Assembly: GCA_030549495.1 (NCBI GenBank) | Contig: JAUIRK010000077.1 | Span: forward strand, 310,001 to 374,000 | Direction: 5' to 3' | DNA from: Nectonema munidae | Taxonomy: Eukaryota; Nematomorpha; Nectonematoida; Nectonematidae | DNA: 64,000 nt | Part shown: positions 33,235 to 44,354 of the stretch, in pieces | Numbering within the stretch: position 1 is the first letter of the stretch | How the letters are laid out: every line of letters begins with the position of its first letter | Translations under genes and position numbers: made by a program | Notes under the pieces: model-generated | The model's input: only the letters and a program-made list of their open reading frames with translations | Database searches by the model: none | What the model was told of the DNA's origin: nothing

Positions 33235-35287
33235 GCTCGATATTCGTGAAACTGAATACTCTGATTATCTCATTACTCTGAAATACTCATTATCAGTGTA
33301 ATACGCATTATGGCTGGAAAACATTTGTATCGGAATGTTTACAATAAAACATTTGTGGCGAAATGTTTACAAAATAGCGTGTAGTTTTTCTGTTTGAGGT
33401 TGTTTATATTTTAGTTTTAGATTATGTATCATTCTAAGTTTTCTGATTTTTTTATATTGTCATATAAAGGCGACAAATCACCTGGTATTGATAATTTGCA
33501 CCCATATATTCTGAAAGAACTTTCCCAAGATTTTGCATTTCCTATAACAAAGTTATTCAACCTATCTTTAAAAGAAGGAGTCATACCCAAAACTTGGAAA
33601 TCTGCATTAGTTGTGCCTGTACATAAAAGTTCCGACCCCGAGCTTCCTTCAAACTACAGGCCTATTAGTTTAACTTCGGTCCTGTCAAAAGTGCTTGAAT
33701 CTATAGTTGCTGATAACATTCTTTTTTATTTGGAAGAAAAGAATTTGATTAACACTAACCAACATGGTTTTCTGAAAAAGAAATCTACAGTAACACAATT
33801 ATTGGAGTTCCATGATGATGTTACTAATCTCCTAGAAAATAATGACACGGTTGATGTTTTATACTTTGACTTTCGAAGGGCATTCGACAAGGTTCCGCAT
33901 AATTATTTACTCAGTAAATTGAAGGCCTATGACATTAACTCTGGAATTATTAATTGGATTGATAACTTCTTGACCGGTAGAACCCAGGTTGTCACCGTGA
34001 ATGGCCATATATCAAATTCAAGTAGAGTGACTAGTGGTGTTATCCAAGGTAGTGTGATAGGACCACTACTTTTCAACATTTACATAAATGATCTGCACAC
34101 CCAAGTTCGTTCTCGCTCAAAATTGTTTGCTGATGATCTTAAAATGTACTCTGAATCAACTAACAAATCTAAACTACAACTTCAAGCCGACCTTTTTACT
34201 TTATACCAATGGTGTCACACTTGGGGTATGGATTTAAACTTTTCTAAATGTTATCATTTACAAATTGGTTTAAATAATAGCGTCACTTACTACATAGGTG
34301 GTTATAATATTAAGCGTACCGCACAAATTAACGATTTAGGAATTATTATTGATGATGTTCTCAAATTTAAACCTCAATTTTCAAAAATCATCTCGAAAGC
34401 TTACTCTATATTCCATTTAGTTCTTCGATATTTATCTTCCTTTGAACCCGAGATAGCTAAACCTATATATAAAGCTTTGATATGACCCATCATTGAGTAC
34501 GGTAATGTTATAACGCAAACTACCTGCATAAAAAATATGAAATCTTTAAAGAAAGTACAGCAACATATAACCAAAAGAATGAAAAGCCTCAAAGAACTGC
34601 ACTATAAAGAACGATTGCAGATTCTGGTCCTTACCACTTCTGTCATACAGATATAAAAGAAACGACATGATAAAAGTATTTAACATCATAAATAAAAACA
34701 TTCATGTTAATCGTGATATCCTACCCCCATTTTCTTCAAGATTTCAAAGAACTCATCAGTACAAATTTATAAAAAGCCGACACAAAAAGCACTTTCGCAA
34801 AAACTTCTTTTCTAACAGAATTATCAACGACTGGAGCAGCCTTCCCGCGTATGTAGTGAACTCTCCTATTTTAAACATCTTCAAGCAACGTCTTGATCAC
34901 TTCTGGAAAGATAAGATGTATACTCCTTCCTAGCTTAGTAACTTGGAATATCCAAGTTTTCTTATATTAATCTTTTTTCCATAATTGTCACTTACACTAT
35001 TCTCGATCAGTTTAGTTATTCTTTTTCTTTTCCTTAAATTGATGCGATCATTACAGGCAAATTTGCCTTTCTATTCGCTTAATAAATTATATTATGGTAT
35101 GTTAAAGCAAGCAAAATCATTTGTAACCTCTAAATTTCTTGTGTGTAAAATGTTCAAACACCATTCATTGATATTGTAATAAGGCATTCATCGTAACAAA
35201 ACAAATGCCAAAAAGTATTTACAAAAAAAAGAGAGCCGTTTTATTGTTTGAAGCGGTGGTTGCGCGTAAATAGAGTTTTATAGTTTA
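33235..35287 (+). mobile_element. CR1-like LINE inserted in the piggyBac element
   Basis: A 353-residue frame (33424-34485) is a reverse transcriptase lacking the endonuclease: KSPGIDNLHPYILKEL, NYRPISLTSVLSKVLES, YFDFRRAFDKVPHNYLLSKL, SGVIQGSVIGPLLFNIYIND and the catalytic KLFADDLKMY. A stop at 34483 and then frame changes separate the C-terminal part (34667-34933: HFRKNFFSNRIINDWSSLPA). The flanks carry near-identical words of about 24 bases (33211-33234 and 35288-35310, both ending GAATGATACATA), read as the target duplication. The long intact frame suggests moderate age. It is 5'-truncated and cannot move on its own. Confidence 0.85.
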
Positions 35288-35299
35288 TTGATTTTTCTG

Positions 35300-36450
35300 A
35301 ATGATACATAACTAATCAAACAGCAGTTTTGATGTCTATGGAAGTGTATGGACACAGAAATTTAGAAGAAACAATCAAACTTACCACAGAAGAGGCTAAA
35401 AGAAAGAATGTCTTGAACTTTTCTTTACTTTTGTCAAAATTTTTTGCTTTTCTTGGACTTTGCATAATGAGACGATATCTCGTAACGATTTAAAACATTT
35501 TTACTTTATTTACGATTTGATGACAAGAGCTCGCGTTCTCTAAGAAAAGAAAAAGATTCTTTCACAGCGATTCGCTCACTAAAGTTTTGGATACTTTGTG
35601 ATTCCCACAGTTACTATGTTTTGCAATCACTTCTTTACAATGGTAAAGATGAATCTCAAATTCATTCAAGCCAAGGACGTTGTTAGATTCCTAAAGACAC
35701 GTTGTTTTGAAATTGTTAGATTCCTATAAAGATATGGGCTTGAATGTGAATTGCGACAATTTTTTTACAAGTCTTTCCTGCGCTAAAAAACTTTTTGAGA
35801 CAAAAGACAACACTTTTGGGAACAATTAGATCTCACAAGAGAAATTCTCCCACAAATGAAGTTTGGAAAGAATGATAGGCTTTATAAATCAAAGTTCCTT
35901 TTTACGTAAGATGAAGGTATCATGTTAGTAGGTTACCGAGCTAAAAAAAATAAAGATGTTTTTGTTCTATCATCACAGCATCAAAATCTAAAAGTGGTAT
36001 TTGAAGATTCCAAAAAGCGACCAGAATGCATTAAAATAAAGAAAAAGAAGGAGTAGATGTGCTGATGAAATGCTGAGAGCATATTCTACGAAACCAGGTT
36101 CCAGAAGATGGCCACTTGCAGTATTTTTCAATTTATTGGACATCGTGTGTTTGAATACTTATATTTTATGCAAAGAAATATAAATTTCAACTAAAAAAGG
36201 AGAGAGTTTTTGATTGACCTGTGAGAATCTCGTGAAAAAGAGAGAAATTCTAGAAGTTTTTTAAGAAAAATACTAATTCTAAGCGAAGATAGAGCCTCAA
36301 CATCTAGCGACAAAACTTTGGGAGATGGAAAAAGGACCACCTGTAAAATATGTCAAAAAAATAAACCAAGAACGTGTTGTCCGAATTGTTCTAATTATAT
36401 TTGTGGATCTTGTTCTTTTCAAGTATGTAAACTATGTTTAAAATTATAAT
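35300..36450 (+). pseudogene. piggyBac transposase remains
   Basis: Forward frames give blocks in family order: FRFDDKSSRSLRKEKDSFTA near 35510, MGLNVNCDNFFTSLS near 35730 (the NFFTS motif beside a catalytic Asp), TTLLGTIRSHKR near 35810, an Asp-rich middle, and a Cys-rich end near 36330-36440 (CKICQKNKPRTCCPNC, CGSC, CKLC), the C-terminal zinc domain of the family. Many frame changes and stops; inactive. Confidence 0.8.
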
Positions 36451-36959
36451 AATTTTATGTTAATAAACAATTGTAAATATTTTCTTCAAATAAGTTACTT
36501 ATTATGACTTATCATAAAATATTAAAAAATTATGATATCGGTCATTTGACCGGTATGGTCTTAGTTGAAGAAAAACTTATATACGCTTTGGAAAATTTAG
36601 AAATAAAAAACAGAACATTCGAACTTATAACTTTGTATAAATATTAGAATTTTATAAGTTCCCAAGAGTTACAGTCGAATGAAAATAACTTACCGGTCAG
36701 CTTGGTCTTTCTAGGAACTCAATAAAAATCATATTTCTTGATATATGAAATATAATTATATATTTCATCCTCACATGTTTTGATATCTTTCAAAACCTCA
36801 AGAGATTGAACACGGGAGAGAACCCCTAAAAATTTTTTGTTATCTTCTGAAATGTCAAAAGGATGAAGATATGCGACAAAAAAGGATTTTTATGCATTCA
36901 ATAAACAATTTAATGAGAGAAGAAAATATCAAAAAATAACGGATTCATATAGCAAATTA

Positions 36960-37760
36960 TTAATTAGCTCGTCTCTTTATTTTTCGTCGGATGCTGAAAG
37001 TTTTTCTTTTTCCCGGCTTTGAAGCAACGTTAGGAGACGTTTTTAGCATTAATTTCTTATAAGTTGAAAATGTAAGTTTTTCTGAATTATTGTTTAAATA
37101 TTTTTGAAAATATTCCTCTTCATCATTCTTGCTGATATTATCCCATTCTAGTTTTGTAAACACTTTGAATTGAGAACTTTCTGAAATATTTAGGTCTCCA
37201 TACCCAAACAACGCATATTTAACTAAATATTCTTGATATTTTACCTCACTGTGTAAACTTTCAATCAAATCAATCAGTTTTTTACTTTTAATTATCGCTT
37301 TCTCTTGATCAATGACAAAATCTAAATCATCTAAAGATAATTCCAATTTGACATTTTTAAATATAGATAAATGAGAAAAAATTTGGAATAAGATTCAAAT
37401 TTTCCATCCAAATGTAAAAATAATGGACCGAGAAAAATTGGACAGGTTTTTGTGAATTTTCTTTTTAAATCCCCATCATTGAAAATAGTGACTGTCACAA
37501 AACAGTGACCTAAATTAAAAGTCCCATCAATACCCAAAATGGTTCATCCAGAAGAAATAGATTTTTTTTATATGTAACCATGAAGTTATATTCATTTCCT
37601 TTATAAGAGGATGTCCAGCGTTATCACTGTAATAATATTTTGAATGCTATCTGCAATATTGTTGTTGTAAATAAAAGATGAATTTGCTTTTTCATTGTTG
37701 TATTTCAGGTTACGAATATACTTTGAATCCCTTGGTGGTTCAATTTCAGAATCAAAATAA
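36960..37760 (-). pseudogene. MULE-like transposase fragment
   Basis: A 68-residue frame (37537-37331) has GIDGTFNLGHCFVTVTIFND and CPIFLGPLFLHLDGKFESY, which resembles the start of a MULE-type DDE domain (the Asp of DGTFN would be the first catalytic residue). A 128-residue frame follows at 37346-36960 with a basic end (KPGKRKTF, RRKIKRRAN). Upstream on the same strand, 37760-37560 reads RDSKYIRNLKYNNEK and similar. The two main frames overlap by a shift, so this copy is broken. The family is inferred from one motif block; a cnidarian/arthropod repeat protein of unknown type is the alternative. Confidence 0.5.
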
Positions 37761-38054
37761 CTGTGTAATATTTTTTTACAAGACTCAATCGTTATAACTG
37801 AGACAAAGCATGATTTTTGTTACTACATTTGTTCTAATATATTCTTGATTTGTTTTTGCATTACCATGATGTCAGGCTAGTCGGTTTAAATCCTATATAT
37901 TCCCACAGATATTTTTGTTTTCATTATTCGTATAGTTTTCAATCCATGAAATTCTTCTCCTATAATAATTATTATGGCATAAAAATTAATCAAAAGTTTA
38001 TTTGTTCTTTTGAGACAACTATCGAATACCGATCGAAATAATTCCTTCTATTGT

Positions 38055-38105
38055 CTAGGTATGGAAGATTATTCTTCCCTTGGATAAGATACCGACAATT
38101 AATAA
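38055..38105 (+). mobile_element. SINE family 1, 3' body only
   Basis: TATGGAAGATTATTCTTCCC then GATACCGACAATTAATAAAA matches the bodies at 4672 and (reversed) 29035. The tRNA-like head is missing. Confidence 0.65.
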
Positions 38106-39890
38106 AAACCATTCGATGCAAACTACTTCTATTTTTACCAACGTATATTTTTTATTGTAAAATTCAGAAAGTTCAATAAGTTATCATCTACAACAAGGGT
38201 AAGAAATTAATATAAAACTTTGGAAATTTTATTTGTCGATGTTAACAATTAACGTGACATAAATGTAAGTTTTGACACAAACAAAATAATATTGAGAGTT
38301 GGAATACAATAAAAATATAATGAATTTACAAATCTAAACACGATATTATTTTTGAAATATTTAATATCTAAGCTAATTGCTAGAGATTGCTAAGCTAATA
38401 TCTTTCAAATTTCCGTGTGTGCTTTGCATTGTCGTCAACGTCATTTTATATTGTTCTCAATATTAAGTAATTTTTGTCTAAATTAAATTTCCACAAAGAG
38501 TGGCTAAAGATTTATGAGATTTGGTTTAGTATAATCTTGTTCTACACCATAATTGGATTTAATTCAAAGATAATTTAGCCATAAAACCTTATTAAAAATC
38601 GGTCTGAAGTATATACTGATTTAACAAATTCACGAAACCCATATCTTTATTATAACTTAATTCTCAATCGTATCTATATTTTTGAGTGTCATTTTTTCCC
38701 GAAATAAACAATCCTGAAATATTTCAAAAAAATTAGAAATAATGCAATGTATTTTAATATTTTTTAACTATTCAGAATGAAAAATATTTTTTTACCTTTT
38801 ATTTTAGATGAAAAATCCAAGATCTCAAAATTTTTACAAAACTTATTTTTTCAAATAAATTAAACATAGTATGATGTTTATCAACGTTTTAAACTAAATA
38901 GAATGAAATTTTTGTTTATTTATTTTAAGCTAAAAGATCGGAATAGTTTATATTCATTTCATTAACTTTTGAAATTTTCTTTTATCAAAACAAACAAATT
39001 TTATTTAATAAAAATCATGTTATGAAAAAAATGTGTATGCATCTGCTTTTAAATAATTCAGTGGTTGATATAATCAAAGGAAAACAACAAACATATATTT
39101 AAAAAAAAAGAAAAAATATTTTTGTTAAGATACATAATAACAAATTTATTCCATTGAACCCTCAACCAAAAAAAGAAGAAATTGTTGTATTAGTACATTA
39201 ATACTCAAATCTAAAGCGCAAGATTGATTATTATCTGTATAAAATTTGGCGTTTTATCACAAGAACTTAATATTGTTTAAAAGCTTAATACTTTGGCTAA
39301 AAATTAATCGTTACTGAAAATTTTGCATTATATATAGAGAGTTTGTATATTTTTTCGAAAAAATATAAAATTTATAAAAAAGGAAAAATATATCACAATT
39401 TTACGAATTTTATTATAAATCTGAAAGATTCTAGTCAAAAAATTCCAACAAAAATTGTTAAATGTTTCAAAATTTTATTTAAAATAATAATTTTGTTAAA
39501 TCATGGTTAATCTGTTCGTTACATAGATTAAATTATTATTTATTCACTAACCAATATGTTAGAAAATAGAATTTAAAAATAAGGTATTTATAAATTATCA
39601 ATGAGGTATAATCACAACGAATATTATTTGATAAGAAAAAAGATAGTATTTAATATTAAAAGTTAATTTGAAAGTCTTACTAATTTTGAAATTCCGAATT
39701 TAAACGAAAGAGCATTTAAATTTTAGTTGAATTGTTAAGTGTGTATAAAAATGCCTGAAAAAATCAAAAAACTTGAAAAAAACATAAAAAAAATTGAAGC
39801 AAAGAAAATTCTTGAAATTAAATGAATATTAGTTTTAAAGTATAATTTAATATATAAGATTAAAATTATGTGTTTAAAAAAAGTTATCTT
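38106..39890. other. AT-rich, no gene seen
   Basis: No coding frame, RNA gene or repeat end could be supported in this stretch. Confidence 0.45.
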
Positions 39891-39929
39891 GAGGTTGGCA
39901 CTAAAAAATTGAGGTTGGCACAAATTAGT

Positions 39930-40294
39930 CACGCCGGAATTTTGACAAATAATCGTCTGCTTTTTTAAATGTAATTTTGTTTGTTTTAAGCAGACGTTTA
40001 TTATTTCTTGGTACACCAGTGTCACACTAATCTTCAAAGGGTTATTTTATCGATCAGCGCACTGGGTACCAATTAAATCGGGAGATTTTTACTTAGCCAG
40101 ATTTCGACATAATATCTTGTGCCGTAAAAAAATCTGTAAAATGAGTAATCGTCTGCTTTTTTCAATGGAATTTTATATCTTTTAAGCAGACGACTATTAT
40201 TTCTTGATACACCGGTGTCACACTAATCCTCAAATGGTTATTTTATGGTTCAGTGAACTGGAACATCTGGAAATTTTTGCTTAGCCAGATTCTC
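39930..40294. repeat. Tandem duplication of a MITE end plus flank
   Basis: Two blocks follow one another: 39950-40103 and about 40140-40294. Each has ATCGTCTGCTTTTTT, GCAGACG, CACTAATC, GGTTATTTTAT, an ACTGG word and TTTTTNCTTAGCCAGATT. So the duplicated unit includes about 60 bases outside the MITE, which argues for a segmental duplication rather than two insertions. Confidence 0.65.
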
Positions 40295-40880
40295 TTTTAG
40301 AACGCTTACAGCTGTTCTATTGGAAAGTTTTCCAAAATAAAAAATTGTCTACCAGATTCTTATCAACATAAACGCAAGAATGAGACTCTCCTCATCAATC
40401 GTTTAATCAATCTGAGAAAATAAGTTGAAAATCGAATTCAAATCAATAAAACCACGTCTGATATGTTATCGGGCATCTCCCCTATAGGCCCTCTAACGGT
40501 ATCTTTTAACAGAAAGATATGTTTCAATTTTACAGCTTCAGCCTTCTTAGCACATTCAATATATATTTGCATCGAGGTAATACCAACTGTCCTGTTATGT
40601 TGTGGGATTATTTAACAACAGATAATTTTTGAAACTTTTCAAACAATACTTAATATTTTGCAAAAACTTTCGGATTTTATTTATCAAACTTGAATTTGTT
40701 CAATCGTTCAACCAATAATTGTGTTTACCAAATTCGAGTGCTTCACTACCAGCACAAGCTTTACTTAACGGATTTTAAAAAAGTAGATGCTAACACTTCA
40801 GAACACAAAGTACATTTATGTTCCTCTTCTCTACCAAACGTTAATGCAGTAAAACGAAATTTCAAATGTGAGTCGTAATA
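40290..40880 (-). pseudogene. N-terminal part of a ZBED5-like hAT transposase
   Basis: Minus strand: FRFTALTFGREEEHKCTLCS near 40870-40800 matches the start of the BED zinc finger (first Cys pair C-x2-C). Further blocks are LVLPRCKYILNVLRRLKL near 40590, LLKDTVRGPIGEMPDNISDV near 40500 and VDKNLVDNFLFWKTF near 40370, all in the order found in ZBED5-type hAT transposases. Stops and frame changes are present. The end of the protein is at 31050-31760. The hAT terminus at 41221 lies the expected short way upstream. Confidence 0.65.
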
Positions 40881-41184
40881 TTTGTTTTTTAGCCATTAAA
40901 AAATGCGCATTTTCAAATTAGGCATGAAAAGCAATAAAAGAAAAAAATAGTACTCAATTCAAATACTAAATTATTTATTCTTTTTAAATGTGATTTATTA
41001 GCAAAAATGGCTAATAACCCAATATGGTTGCAAACATATTAAACTAATATGTTTACAAAAAAGGTAATTTGACTTTATTGTGGTGGAATTGAGAGCTTAC
41101 AGTGTAAGTATAATATCGGGTAATAATGGGGGTCTGTTCATTGGAAAAAATTCACTTATAATAAATTTTTAAAACTATAAAAAA

Positions 41185-41221
41185 AAGTTCCCCCCAAAAA
41201 TTTTGAGGATGTGCGCTCCTG
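41185..41221. repeat. hAT terminus of the ZBED5-like element
   Basis: Inverted, it reads CAGGAGCGCACATCCTCAAA then ATTTTTGGGGGG, nearly the same as the 15574 terminus. The other end of this element was not found. Confidence 0.65.
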
Positions 41222-41445
41222 AGTAAACGATCTATGTATTGGGAAAGTAGCAGCAATATAATTAATCGAGCAATCTGTAGGGCTATGTCTAGAAACAGAT
41301 ACACTGAAATTTTAAAATAATATTTGTGATCAAACAAATTTAAATAAGATGTACAATAGTAATGGAGATAAACTTATAATAGTTAGGAACATTTAAGAAA
41401 ATTTGAAAACGCTTTTTAAAAAATATTGTCCACTATTTGATCATT

Positions 41446-42000
41446 TGATATGATGAAAGCTTATTATGGTGGTTATGGGAGTGGCATTAACGAAGCGATG
41501 AGAAATAGGCCAATTAAATACGGCTACAAAATTCTTTGTTTAAACACAGACTCTGGTAATTTAAATTTTTTTTAATTCAATCAATGTAAGAATGGACTTC
41601 AAGTTTCAAATTCTAATGAGTTAGGTATAGGCGCTACGATTGTTTTAACCCTTTAAGATGAAAATTACAAGCACAAAGTGTTATTTACTAAAATTATTTT
41701 AGCACTATTACGCTTATAAAAGAATTAATCAAGCGAGAAACTTTATTTAGAGGAGTAATAAGAAAGGATAGGTCAAAAATGAAATGAGGTGAAAGTGAGA
41801 GTTATTCAAAAACGAGTATAATTTCATGGAAATATAATGCCGTTGTTAATGTTGCTTCAAATGTTTTAATTTGGAATTTTTAACCCTCTAACATCTAGAC
41901 CCTTTTATCTTTTTGTGAGAGCAATACTCATTTAAATTGCTTTGCAGCGAGGAGCAAAGTATTCATCACTTTTTCAAGAAAACAAATCGCAATCTTTGTA
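41446..42000 (+). pseudogene. Second piggyBac transposase fragment
   Basis: Reads MMKAYYGGYGSGINEAMRNR, PIKYGYKILCLNTDSGNLNF and a later LGIGATIVL, which match the DDE core of piggyBac transposases (YYGRH ... KPIRFGYKxW ... LGLG). Stops follow. No ends were found. It differs from the copy at 35300-36450 in the parts kept, so it is a separate insertion. Confidence 0.6.
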
Positions 42001-42206
42001 TAGACCTTATGCATAAAACGCGTCCTCATAATATTAACTATTAAAATACTTTATCTAATATCCAAGTGTTGCGAGAAATTTGGATATTCTTTCAAGCCTC
42101 ATATTTCCAACAAATAATAAAACTTCACCTCATTTGCCTTTCATCATAATTTAAGACAACTTATTTCAGATTAAGTTAAAAACGCAATGAATTAAATTGT
42201 GTAAAC

Positions 42207-42705
42207 CAACCATCGGCAACCTTTTGATAATGGAGTGAAAAAACTTGCTGGAAAACGCTTTGTGCGTTCCAATGTCATAATACGATAAAAAATATACCAT
42301 TAATGTCATTAGACATGAGTATATGCTTTTGAAACTCTTTGTAACCGAAATTTATGTTATTTTCAAACAAAATAATTAATTTAATAAAACAAAATAATTT
42401 TATTTTTAAGAGTAATTAAAATTATTTCAATTAAAATAATACAATTAATTTTTGGGTTTAAAAAACCCATATCACTACAACTATTTACTTCGATCTTAAC
42501 TATATAATTTGGGCGGAAATGAACTAAATTTAAAAGGACTCTACCTATATCAGATGATCAAAAAATAGGAGTCTACAACATTATCTTATAAACAAAATAT
42601 TGAATCGTTTCTCATCTGTAAATATATGTATAACTTATTTTGTTTTTGGCCTCTAGAGAGGTTAGCGTGCCATACTTGGTACGCGTGCTATAGGTCCCTG
42701 ACCCC
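42207..42705. mobile_element. hAT MITE between 10-base direct repeats
   Basis: TTGTGTAAAC flanks both sides (42197-42206, 42706-42715). The left end has CATCGGCAACCTTTTG; the right end, inverted, has CAGGGACCTATAGCACGCG then TACCAAGTATGGCACGC, words common in hAT ends. The ends are not a clean inverted pair, so the exact class is uncertain. Confidence 0.6.
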
Positions 42706-43139
42706 TTGTGTAAACATCGTGATTAGTGCAATACAAGAAAGACAAGATTAGCTTTGAAGAAATTGGTCTAAGCATTTTCATACTTGGAACCGCATCCGAA
42801 AACTTTAAAAATATTACCCCGCTGTCTGTCTACGATCAATATTATGATATCTATATTATGGTGACCTATAAATTCATTGATGGATGAATTACTCAGAAAT
42901 TATTACACATAGAAATTTATTAGACATACACTTACATACATCGAATTTAAAACTGGCCATGATTCCAGCTCTTGTATTTGTTCCTCCTTCAAGCATTATT
43001 TAATATTTTGAAGAATGATGTGAGTATAATAATATTTCAGAAGATGTTAACCCGTTTTAGAAGATACTTGAATTGGGCCATCAAATCAGGGTATTTGAAG
43101 AAGGCAGGTTTAAGTCAAATAGGTTTTGTTTTTTGCTGA

Positions 43140-43740
43140 AACTTTTGTTCAAAAAATAAAATATAAATATTCTGGCATAAGAATTGATGAGTTGTAAACA
43201 ACTTTGTATCTATTATCAGTACTTGGATAAAATGTGAAAAGTTTAAATTCAATTATTTTTACAAATAAATTTTGGTCATTTTCATTATTCACTAAAATTA
43301 AAAGTAAATTGGCGATACGTTGTCTTAGCTTGCTATTGGAGAAAGAAAATGGTTTCATTTTACTTTTTTTGCATCTTTATCAGCAAACTTATACATTCAA
43401 ACATTCCAACCATCCGATACGTAACTCTTTTATTTTTACCAAAGCATGCATGTATCCACTTGTGGCAAGTTTTGCATTTACTACAATTTTGTTTTGCTCT
43501 CTTTCCACATACTCCACAAAGATCTAATTTTGCGTGCAGTTCTCTACCATTTTATCTTCCCCAAGCTAATTGTTTTGCTGAGGTTTACCTTCAAGCCTTT
43601 TTTCTTAAAAATAGATTTCAAACAGTTGAATTTAGTTTCCAGCTCGCCCTTCTTTTCTGACATCAAAACCAAATCATCCTCATACAAAAGTTCATACAAA
43701 TTAACTTTTCGTTCTATTTCAGATATTACAGACCCACCAG
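43140..43740 (-). mobile_element. LINE fragment, RT tail with Cys-pair module
   Basis: Minus strand, across frames: remains of the RT box, then KSIFKKKGLKVNLSKTISLG, then Cys-pair remains with CGVCGKRAKQNC-like and CKTCHKWIHAC-like words. Same family as 11640-12890. It is heavily decayed and short at both ends. Confidence 0.65.
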
Positions 43741-44354
43741 ATTAATAAAAATTTACTTAATTAATTTTACAAAATTGGCTGAATTATATAGTTTCAAATT
43801 TGGTCACTTTACCTAAAATCGCTAGCTGTATCTTTTAATACTATTTTCATCGTAGTTGAATGAACCTTTCATGTCCAAAACTGTCAATCAAAATCAAAAA
43901 TTTAAAATTTTCAGTAAAATTTTGACATTATCTGTAGTTAAAATTATAACTTAGGATCTATATTATATAATACCCTGAAAATTTATAATTATATACGGTT
44001 TTGAACGCATAACACTTTATATATTTAATTTTTTCAATAATCATAGCCACTTTTTAGAAAATGTCTATCAAAATTTTGATTAATCAGAAATATATCTAAT
44101 AAAATATTCCTTCAAATTTTAAATAAAATATGTGCTTTATACTAAATCGACCATGCTGATTTCATTTCTGGACTCATTTTTTACATTCAGGATGTGAAAA
44201 TGCCTATAAGTGTTAATCATGCGGTTTACTTCTAAAAATTGTCTTCAAAAACATCCATTCAAATTTTACAATGAAATATATGTTTTTATACCAAATCGGC
44301 CAAGCTAGTTTCATTTCTAAGCTCAGTTTTTGCTTTTTGAAAATATCTGTAAGC

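Larger units (their letters stand above)
33019..36716 (+). mobile_element. piggyBac element, inactive, interrupted by a LINE
   Basis: The left end TTAA|TCCTAGAAAGACCATAC resembles the classic piggyBac terminus (CCCTAGAAAGA); the right end, inverted, is TTCCTAGAAAGACCAAGC. Sub-terminal inverted words AAGACCATACCGGTCAATTG (33052) and AAGACCATACCGGTCAAATG (inverse, near 36555) support this. Inside is a broken transposase (35300-36450) and a LINE of about 2 kb (33235-35287). Left TTAA is intact; the right one is changed. Confidence 0.75.
31766..40043. mobile_element. Candidate large TTAA-type insertion that splits the hAT copy
   Basis: The left edge is TTAATCCTTTAAAGACCAGA followed by GGCGTGACTAATTTGTGCCA; the right part has the inverse TGGCACAAATTAGTCACGCC at about 39908, ATCGTCTGC / GCAGACG stems, CACCAGTGTCACACTAATC and GGGTTA at 40043. 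These are the same ends as the small TTAA MITEs but 8.3 kb apart, with a hAT transposase C-terminus outside the left edge and its N-terminus outside the right edge. I infer one insertion into the hAT copy, later enlarged by others. The alternative is two unrelated MITE fragments near two separate hAT remains. Confidence 0.45.

Noticed and set aside
43234-43745. Three overlapping plus frames of about 100 residues
   Set aside because: They are the opposite strand of a decayed LINE reverse transcriptase tail.
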